Shown here one piece after another: positions 58,614 to 64,000 of a DNA stretch of 64,000 bases. Within the stretch, counting starts at the first letter, position 1; each line of letters opens with the position of its first letter. The stretch lies in the NCBI RefSeq assembly GCF_013306565.1, contig NZ_PZPO01000005.1, forward strand, positions 124,001-188,000, in the 5' to 3' direction. Made by a program: the position numbers and the translations under genes. The notes under the pieces are model-generated. The model searched no databases, was not told the origin of the DNA, and saw only the letters and a list, made by a program, of their open reading frames with translations. This DNA comes from Hyphomicrobium sulfonivorans. GTDB taxonomy: Bacteria; Pseudomonadota; Alphaproteobacteria; Rhizobiales; Hyphomicrobiaceae.

Positions 58614-59042
58614 TTATTCCGGCTGCGAGTCAATGTACGTGCGGATGGCCCAGATGGCTTCCTGATTCAGCAGGCCGTCAAAGGGCGGCATCTTCTGACG
58701 TCCGCCGACGGTTGCGCCACCAAGTACGCGGGCGATGAACCAGGCATCTTCGCTTTCGCCTTCGCCGAGTTCGCGCAGATCCGGAGCCATGCCGCCGGAC
58801 TTCACTTCCAGGCCATGGCAGCGCGCGCAATTGGAATTGTAACCGCGCGAGCCGATCTCGATGGCGGTTGCGCGCAGCGCTTCATCGTTGCGGTAAGGAT
58901 TGGTTGCCAGCCACTGCTCGCCGAGCGGCGGCAGGCCGGAGGTGTCAACCGGCTGCGGCGCGCCATCGCCATGACCATAGACGGCTGCGATGGGAAGAAC
59001 GGGCAGCAGCATGACTGCGACCAGGAATGCGCGGAACGTCAT
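58614..59042 (-). CDS. pedF: Cytochrome c-550, PedF-like
   Basis: 142 aa periplasmic c-type cytochrome. The signal peptide covers about residues 1-23. Heme binding is in NCARCHGLE (Cys72, Cys75, His76), and Met118 in KMPPF is the likely axial ligand. The pattern NPYRNDEALRATAIEIGSRGYNSNCARCHG then MAPDL and QEAIWAIRTYID matches PedF, the electron acceptor of PQQ ethanol dehydrogenases in Pseudomonas. It overlaps the preceding gene by ATGA, so translation is coupled. It probably passes electrons from the dehydrogenase to the respiratory chain. Confidence 0.92.
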   Translation of the reverse strand: MTFRAFLVAVMLLPVLPIAAVYGHGDGAPQPVDTSGLPPLGEQWLATNPYRNDEALRATAIEIGSRGYNSNCARCHGLEVKSGGMAPDLRELGEGESEDAWFIARVLGGATVGGRQKMPPFDGLLNQEAIWAIRTYIDSQPE

Positions 59043-59530
59043 AGTGAAGGGCCTCGTTGGTTGGCATTTGTGGTGGACGGCGGTTCAAGCCAGATGCGCC
59101 ACGTCTCGCTGCCGCTCACGTCCAGAAAGTACGTGCCGGGGTTCTCGATGAGATACGTGGCCTGGCCACCGCCGCCGATGTGCAGGTTCTGGATGATGCT
59201 GCCGTCGTCGGCTTTCAGGTAAAGAACGAAGATCGGACCGTCGCTTTCGTAGCGAAGCTGCGTTGGCTGATCGATGTGAAAGCGTTCTGTTGTGGTGCTG
59301 AGACGCCCTTCGAATTTCGGCGCCGTGAGTTTGCGCACGGCGCTGTCGAAGCAGGCAAGGCGTTCGGCATTGTCTGCGATTGCGGCGCATGTGCGCATGT
59401 CATCTTGCGCCTGCGCCTTGGCCGGTGCGGCGGCCGCAAAAGCTGTGAGCGTCACGACAACGCATGCGCGCGCAACCGTAGCCCAACCGCCGGAGCACAT
59501 GAGCCAAGCTGCGCGCCGCATTCCCATCAT
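59039..59530 (-). CDS. Secreted protein of unknown function in the alcohol-oxidation operon
   Basis: 163 aa. N-terminal signal (WATVARACVVVTLTAFAAAAP, cleavage near AKA-QA). The start of the mature part, DDMRTCAAIADNAERLACFDSAV, is the pattern found in short periplasmic proteins that begin with a Cys-x-n-Cys helix. The rest is a beta-rich domain with FVLYLKADDGSIIQNLHI and WRIWLEPPS. It shares ATGA overlaps with both neighbours, so it is strongly coupled to the pentapeptide and cytochrome genes. The start at 59530 is chosen because of that overlap. Function unknown. Confidence 0.78.
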   Translation of the reverse strand: MMGMRRAAWLMCSGGWATVARACVVVTLTAFAAAAPAKAQAQDDMRTCAAIADNAERLACFDSAVRKLTAPKFEGRLSTTTERFHIDQPTQLRYESDGPIFVLYLKADDGSIIQNLHIGGGGQATYLIENPGTYFLDVSGSETWRIWLEPPSTTNANQRGPSL

Positions 59531-60213
59531 TGCGGGCCCGGTTCCCACCGCGCCGGATCCTGACTCCACTGCGCCACGCCGGTCTGCCAGTCGTGCGGGC
59601 AGCCCTTGCAGCCTTCCATGAACGCATCCTGGAAGATCGCGAAGCGTATGCGCACACCATCGAACACGGCGTTGGAGAGATCCGCGCCGTAGAACTTGGT
59701 TTCCTGCAGATCGGTGTTGATGAAGCGTGCGTTCTTGAAGCGCGCTTCCTTCACCCAGGCATTTTCGAGGCTCGCAGCGGTGAGATCGGTGTTGGAAAGG
59801 TCGGCCTTCGGCAACCGCGCAGATTTGAAGTTTGCGCCACGCAATGAGGCACCGTTCAGATTCGTACGTGCCATAAATGCGATGAGCATGTCGGCGCCAT
59901 CGAGGTTGGTGCCGCTCAGATCGGCACCATTCAGATTGGCGTGACGCAGATCCGCACGCGCCATGTTCGCGCCTTTGAGGTCGGCGCCTTCGAGATTTGC
60001 ATGCCTGAGATCGGCATGACGGAGATCAGCATTATGACAAACCGTCTTCGGCGCGATAACGCAGCCGTTGATGATCCACGGATCGGGTCTGTCTTCCGTG
60101 TTTTCAATCACGGGATAGCTCTGTGCGAGCGCTCCGCTCATCGTCGCCGCAGCGCCGGTGATGACAGCGACAACCGCAAAAACGGCACGACGGCCGCAAC
60201 GGTGAAAAGCCAT
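59527..60213 (-). CDS. Secreted pentapeptide-repeat protein
   Basis: 228 aa. Signal peptide (about residues 1-30, cleavage near ALA-QS), then Cys-containing CVIAPKTVC, then a pentapeptide-repeat solenoid of about 25 units (NADLRHADLRHANLEGADLK to FYGADLSNAVFDG), then CKGCPHD and a Trp-rich end (WSQDPARWEPGP). The CxxC and the solenoid suggest a protein scaffold. A pentapeptide-repeat gene also sits beside the ped dehydrogenase cluster of Pseudomonas putida, as I recall. ATG at 60213 with AAGGTG six bases upstream is preferred over a GTG at 60222. Confidence 0.85.
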   Translation of the reverse strand: MAFHRCGRRAVFAVVAVITGAAATMSGALAQSYPVIENTEDRPDPWIINGCVIAPKTVCHNADLRHADLRHANLEGADLKGANMARADLRHANLNGADLSGTNLDGADMLIAFMARTNLNGASLRGANFKSARLPKADLSNTDLTAASLENAWVKEARFKNARFINTDLQETKFYGADLSNAVFDGVRIRFAIFQDAFMEGCKGCPHDWQTGVAQWSQDPARWEPGPQ

Positions 60214-60317
60214 TGATGGCACCTTAGAGTTCAGTCAGGAGACGAGCGACGCTCACGTCCAGGGTGCGGCTTGGGCAGCCGGTTCATCACCGACTGCCCT
60301 CGCCGTAGGGAGCGAAC

Positions 60318-60343
60318 CCATGCGGAAGCCAGAACCCGCATGG
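60318..60343 (-). repeat. Hairpin between the dehydrogenase and the downstream operon genes
   Basis: Arms CCCATGCGG and CCGCATGGG. There is no T-run, so it may reduce rather than stop transcription into the pentapeptide gene, or stabilise the dehydrogenase mRNA 3' end. Confidence 0.6.
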
Positions 60344-60352
60344 GGCGTGCCG

Positions 60353-62260
60353 TTACTCTGCAGCGGCCGTGGTCTGGGGAACTTCAAATACCCAGAACGA
60401 ACCACCCTGGCTCACCTGCTTGGTCTGGTCGGCCATGTCGCCGCCCCAGAGCGGAACAGCACCGCCGTAACCGGACGTGATGCCGATGTACTGCTTGCCG
60501 TCCATTTCCCAGGTGACAGGCTGCGAAACAACGCCCGAACCGGTCTGGAACTTCCACAGTTCCTTGCCGTCCTTAGCGTCGAACGCCTTCACGTAGCCGT
60601 CGCTGGTGCCCGTGAGCACGAAGCCGCCCTTGGTGGTGAGAACACCAGCCCACAGAGGCATAGCTTCCTTGTGTTCCCAGACGACCTTACCGTTGGTGGG
60701 ATCCATCGCGCGCAGCACGCCGACGTGCGTGTCGAACTGGCGCTTGATGCGGAAGCCCTGACCGAGATAAGCAGCACCCTTCTTGTAGGTGACGTTTTCG
60801 GTCCAGTAGTCTTCCATCCAGTCGTTGGTCGGGATGTAGAACAGCTTGGTGTCCTGACTGTAGGCCATCGGCATCCAGTTCGTGCCACCGAGGAAGTTCG
60901 GCGTCACCTGAATGGTCTTGCCCTTGGCTTCGCCCTCGGCCGGGGCCGGCGGACGTTGGCCTTCAACTTCGTGCGGACGACCCGTTGCCAGATCCCAGCC
61001 GGTGGCCCACGAAATGTCTGGAACCATCGGATAGATGCCCAGAGCAGAACCGGCCTGCTTGGAGATCTTGCCGTCGCGGGCGGTCAGCTTGTCGAGGTCG
61101 GTGATGAACAGGAAGCCGTTGCGGTCAGCGTGGGCGCCGGCGCGAACAGTCTTGCCGTCCTTCTCCATTTCGAACAGCGTGATCGGGTTGTTGCCCGAGT
61201 AATCCCACGCGTCGTTCGGCGTGTGCTGGAAGAAGCCAACCGGCTCACCCGTCGACGGCTCGATGTAAACCTGACCGGACGTGTAGAGGCTGTCGTAGGG
61301 CTTCCAGTCGCCGTTCGGGCCGGAGCGGTAATGGTGGTTCCACGGAGCCGGGTTGCCGGTGCCGATGACGATGGTGTTGGTCTTCTCGTCATAGGTGGCA
61401 GACTGCCACGGAGCGCCGCCGCCCTGGTTCCAGGCTTCAACCTTCTTGCCGTCCTTGGCGTTCGGCCACGAAGGTGCGCTTGCGTCGCCCGTCGTCGTGG
61501 AGTCCTTGCCGTTCAGGCGGCCCATGTGGCCTTCGACCAGCGGACGCATCCAGATTTCTTCGCCCGTCTCCGGATCGCGTGCATAGAGGCGGCCGACAAC
61601 ACCGAATTCGTCACCCGAAGAACCGTGGATCAGCAGCACTTTGCCGGTCTTCTGGTCTTTGATGATGTTCGGAGCGCCGGTCATCGTGTAGCCAGCGGTG
61701 TGGTCTTCGAACTTCTTGAACCAAACCTGCTTGCCGGTCTTGATGTCGAGGGCAACGATGCCTGCGTCCAGCGTGCCCATGTAGAGCTTGTCGCCGTACA
61801 GCGCGCCGCCACGGTTCACAACGTCACAGCACGGACGAATGTCGTCGGGCAGGCGGTGCGTGTAGCTCCACAGGCGCTTGCCCGTCTTCGCATCGAGAGC
61901 GAAGGCGCGCGAATAGGAAGCGGTCACATAGATCACGCCGTCGCGAACCAGCGCCTGGGTTTCCTGGCCGCGCTGCTTCTCGTCGCCGAACGAGAACGAC
62001 CACGCCGGCTTCATGTTGGCGATATTGTTGACGTTGATCTTGTCGAGCGTGCTGTAGCGGTGATTGCGAACGCCCATACCCCAGCTCACGACGTCGTCGG
62101 TGGTCTTTTCGTCGTTGAGGATGTCTTCCCAGGTTACGGGGCGCTGCTCAGCGGCTTCAGAAGCGGCCGGAAAGCTACAGGCGAAAGCTGCAATGGCCAG
62201 GGTCGAGGCGGCGGCAAAAAGCGTCGCGTTGACGCCCCGGACGGGGAGCCGACGTTGCAT
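60353..62260 (-). CDS. PQQ-dependent alcohol dehydrogenase (PedE/ExaA-like)
   Basis: 635 aa periplasmic quinoprotein with a signal peptide ending near SEA-AE (about residue 37). Eight-bladed propeller with W-motif strands. Vicinal Cys144-Cys145 (RPCCDVVNRGG) form the ring typical of these enzymes. Predicted metal ligands are Glu218 (GSSGDEFG) and Asn303 (GTGNPAPWN); catalytic Asp353 is in NDAWDYSGNN. The residue two after it is Ser, where lanthanide enzymes (XoxF, PedH) have Asp, so a Ca2+ form is predicted. ATG at 62260 follows GGAGAAACGCCC; a longer frame is rejected because it lacks a signal peptide. Substrate is probably a short-chain alcohol. Confidence 0.93.
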   Translation of the reverse strand: MQRRLPVRGVNATLFAAASTLAIAAFACSFPAASEAAEQRPVTWEDILNDEKTTDDVVSWGMGVRNHRYSTLDKINVNNIANMKPAWSFSFGDEKQRGQETQALVRDGVIYVTASYSRAFALDAKTGKRLWSYTHRLPDDIRPCCDVVNRGGALYGDKLYMGTLDAGIVALDIKTGKQVWFKKFEDHTAGYTMTGAPNIIKDQKTGKVLLIHGSSGDEFGVVGRLYARDPETGEEIWMRPLVEGHMGRLNGKDSTTTGDASAPSWPNAKDGKKVEAWNQGGGAPWQSATYDEKTNTIVIGTGNPAPWNHHYRSGPNGDWKPYDSLYTSGQVYIEPSTGEPVGFFQHTPNDAWDYSGNNPITLFEMEKDGKTVRAGAHADRNGFLFITDLDKLTARDGKISKQAGSALGIYPMVPDISWATGWDLATGRPHEVEGQRPPAPAEGEAKGKTIQVTPNFLGGTNWMPMAYSQDTKLFYIPTNDWMEDYWTENVTYKKGAAYLGQGFRIKRQFDTHVGVLRAMDPTNGKVVWEHKEAMPLWAGVLTTKGGFVLTGTSDGYVKAFDAKDGKELWKFQTGSGVVSQPVTWEMDGKQYIGITSGYGGAVPLWGGDMADQTKQVSQGGSFWVFEVPQTTAAAE

Positions 62261-62578
62261 GGGCGTTTCTCCAATATCGTTATGTTTGAAGGTGCAGCGT
62301 TTGGCCGCGCCTTGCTCCAACTTGGAGAAAAATGGATTTGCGTCCATTCGCCTTTTGGCCAAATGGGATCGTAAAAACGGCACCCCTTCGACTAAGGGCC
62401 AATGCAAAGCGCGGGATAATCACCTTGGCATCGGGAGGAAGTCCCGCATCGCGCCGCGCATAAATGGCAAATGGAGTCGAGGGAGAGCGCCGCGAACTCG
62501 CGCGCACCCGGTGACAGCAGAATCGCAGCCCGGTTAGCGCCGATAAATCGCCGTGAAGTCGTTGTCGGCGGACAAACG
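62261..62578. other. Promoter region of the alcohol-oxidation operon
   Basis: About 318 bases upstream of the dehydrogenase and downstream of the alpha/beta hydrolase. No regulator gene lies nearby. No clear sigma factor box was assigned. Confidence 0.45.
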
Positions 62579-63409
62579 TCAGCGCGTCACAAACGCCAGT
62601 ATATCGGCGTTTATGACATCCGCATGGGTTGTCGGCATGCCATGCGGAAATCCCGGATATATTTTCAGCGTCGCGTTCTTCAGGAGCTTTGCCGACAGCA
62701 CGCCGGCGTCCTGGTACGGAACGACCTGATCGTCATCGCCATGCAGCACCAGCACCGGAACGTCGATTGCTTTCAGGTCGTCGGTGAAATCGGTTTCTGA
62801 AAACGCAGCGATGCAGTCGTAGTGCGCCTTAGCGCCGCCCATCATGCCCTGCCGCCACCAGTTCTGGATAATGCCTTCCTGCGGTTTGGCGCCGGAACGG
62901 TTGTAGCCGTAGAACGGACCGGCGGCGACATCGCGATAGAACTGCGCGCGGTTTGCGGCCAGCGCGCTGCGATAACCGTCAAACACTTCCATCGGCAGTC
63001 CGCCCGGATTCTTGCCCGACTTGAGCATCACCGGTGGCACTGCGCTGATTAGCACGGCTTTTGCAACGCGCCCCGGTTTGGCCCGCGCAACGTAGCGCGC
63101 AACTTCGCCGCCTCCGGTCGAATGGCCGATGTGGATTGCATCTTTCAGATCGAGCGCATCCGTCAGCGCGGCGACATCGGCGGCATAGGTGTCCATGTCG
63201 TTGCCATCGGCGGTCTGTGTTGAGCGCCCGTGTCCGCGCCGGTCGAGCGCAATAACGCGATAGCCGTTGGCGAGAAAAAACAGCATCTGCGTATCCCAGT
63301 CGTCGGCGCTCAATGGCCAGCCATGGTGGAACACGATCGGCTGTGCGGTCTTCGGACCCCAATCCTTGTAGAAAATCTTAACGCCATCCTTGGTGGTGAT
63401 CGTGTCCAT
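62579..63409 (-). CDS. Alpha/beta hydrolase (non-heme haloperoxidase/esterase family)
   Basis: 276 aa. Alpha/beta hydrolase fold with oxyanion segment [13 protein letters not shown], nucleophile elbow GHSTGGG (Ser), acidic residue in [12 protein letters not shown] and catalytic His near [12 protein letters not shown]. The domain is of the arylesterase/perhydrolase type, so substrate is unclear. The start ATG at 63409 has GGAGAG upstream and gives [18 protein letters not shown]. It is upstream of the dehydrogenase with a 318-base gap, so probably a separate unit. Confidence 0.92.
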   Translation of the reverse strand: MDTITTKDGVKIFYKDWGPKTAQPIVFHHGWPLSADDWDTQMLFFLANGYRVIALDRRGHGRSTQTADGNDMDTYAADVAALTDALDLKDAIHIGHSTGGGEVARYVARAKPGRVAKAVLISAVPPVMLKSGKNPGGLPMEVFDGYRSALAANRAQFYRDVAAGPFYGYNRSGAKPQEGIIQNWWRQGMMGGAKAHYDCIAAFSETDFTDDLKAIDVPVLVLHGDDDQVVPYQDAGVLSAKLLKNATLKIYPGFPHGMPTTHADVINADILAFVTR

Positions 63410-63540
63410 GGCTCGCTCTCCGCAAAGGCCGCATCTGCGCATCAAGGTATGCGTGCGGAGCATTTATCGACGACGAACAGAATAGGCGCAGCTTTATCTT
63501 TCGCGACATGGCGTGCATGGGCATGGCGCGCAAACAAGAA

Positions 63541-63571
63541 CCCCCGGTGCGCACAATGGCGTCACCGGGGG
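63541..63571 (-). terminator. Possible terminator hairpin of the aldo/keto reductase gene
   Basis: Arms CCCCCGGTG and CACCGGGGG with a 13-base loop. The T-run expected for the minus strand is poor, so this is tentative. Confidence 0.45.
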
Positions 63572-63662
63572 AATAATCTGCTCAACGAATAGGCGTCGGG
63601 CACGGCGCCGCCGTCATCATCATCTTGCCGCTGGCATCATCCTGCGGCGGCGGATTGCGCCA

Positions 63663-64000
63663 TCAAACCGGAGCGGGGTTGCGCTCCAGGAACGTGCCGC
63701 GCTGATGCCAGTAAGGATAGGTGAGGGGGATCTCGCTCGCCTTGTCCAGTTTGGCGACCTGCTCCGGTGTCAGGTTCCAGCCCACGGCGTCAAGGTTCTG
63801 GCGCAGTTGTTCTTCGTTGCGCGCGCCGATGATGACGCTGGAAACCGTGGGGCGCTGTAACAGCCAGTTCAGTGCAATCTGCGGCACCGTTTTGCCGGTT
63901 TCGTTCGCGACGTCCTCCAGCGCATCGACGACACGGAACAGATACTCATCGCTCACCTGCGGGCCGGCATCAGCCGAACCATGCAATCTGCTTTCCTTGG
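63663..64000 (-). CDS. Aldo/keto reductase, C-terminal part (runs off the window)
   Basis: The final 112 residues of an aldo/keto reductase; the minus-strand frame is open to the window edge, so the N-terminus lies beyond it. The C-terminal barrel helices are clear (VDALEDVANETGKTVPQIALNWLLQRPTVSSVIIGARNEEQLRQN, LTPEQVAKLDKAS), matching the NADPH-binding region. The only candidate start codon inside the window (TTG at 63986) is mid-protein, preceded in frame by KESR. Substrate unknown. Confidence 0.9.
   Translation of the reverse strand, partial: KESRLHGSADAGPQVSDEYLFRVVDALEDVANETGKTVPQIALNWLLQRPTVSSVIIGARNEEQLRQNLDAVGWNLTPEQVAKLDKASEIPLTYPYWHQRGTFLERNPAPV

Noticed and set aside
60353-62260. 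Calling the quinoprotein XoxF (lanthanide methanol dehydrogenase)
   Set aside because: The DYD signature is DYS, and a PedF-like cytochrome rather than XoxG/XoxJ follows.
60320-62374. A 684-residue open frame on the plus strand opposite the dehydrogenase
   Set aside because: It is the mirror of a strongly conserved quinoprotein gene with biased codon use; it has no domain, no ribosome site and implausible composition.

Overview
The window looks like one chromosomal stretch of a GC-rich (about 60%) alphaproteobacterium of the order Hyphomicrobiales. The basis is gene order (xthA-erpA / dgt-argS-SPOR-nagZ-scpA-scpB-tatABC-serS-surE-LysM/LytM), family types common in that group (YkgJ, DUF1289, Omp25/31-like barrels, DUF2541) and interspersed palindromic repeats I recall from that order. 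I cannot name a genus. No CRISPR array, transposase, integrase, phage gene or rRNA was seen; there is one tRNA (Lys-TTT).

Layout. 0.4-18 kb is a conserved housekeeping block: DNA repair and Fe-S assembly on the minus strand (xthA, erpA), then a long plus-strand run for dGTP hydrolysis, arginyl-tRNA synthesis, SPOR envelope protein, muropeptide recycling (nagZ), chromosome condensation (scpAB), an orphan ABC ATPase, the Tat translocon, serS, surE and a degenerate LytM factor. 18-33 kb is a mosaic of small envelope and hypothetical genes (two DUF72, LssY-like, prfC, outer membrane barrel, two L,D-transpeptidase-like proteins, UPF0114). 33-36 kb is uvrA, with a palindromic element embedded in its coding sequence. 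36-52 kb holds an FAD monooxygenase, a membrane pentapeptide-repeat protein, ssb, a PAS-GGDEF cyclase, the queuosine pair queA-tgt, an RluB-type pseudouridine synthase and tRNA-Lys. 52-56 kb has glutamate decarboxylase divergent from a DUF1538-DUF1538-PII-like operon, a probable cation transport module.

The most distinctive accessory locus is 57.4-62.3 kb on the minus strand: a PQQ-dependent alcohol dehydrogenase followed by a secreted pentapeptide-repeat protein, a small secreted unknown, a PedF-like cytochrome c, a SoxYZ-like carrier and a second secreted unknown, most of them overlapping or nearly touching. It resembles a reduced version of the Pseudomonas ped/exa periplasmic alcohol oxidation system: the dehydrogenase oxidises an alcohol, the cytochrome accepts electrons, and the role of the other four proteins is open.

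Three short palindromic repeat families recur in intergenic DNA, one also inside uvrA and one between tatA and tatB. All functions are read from the sequence and from family knowledge; no database search was possible.
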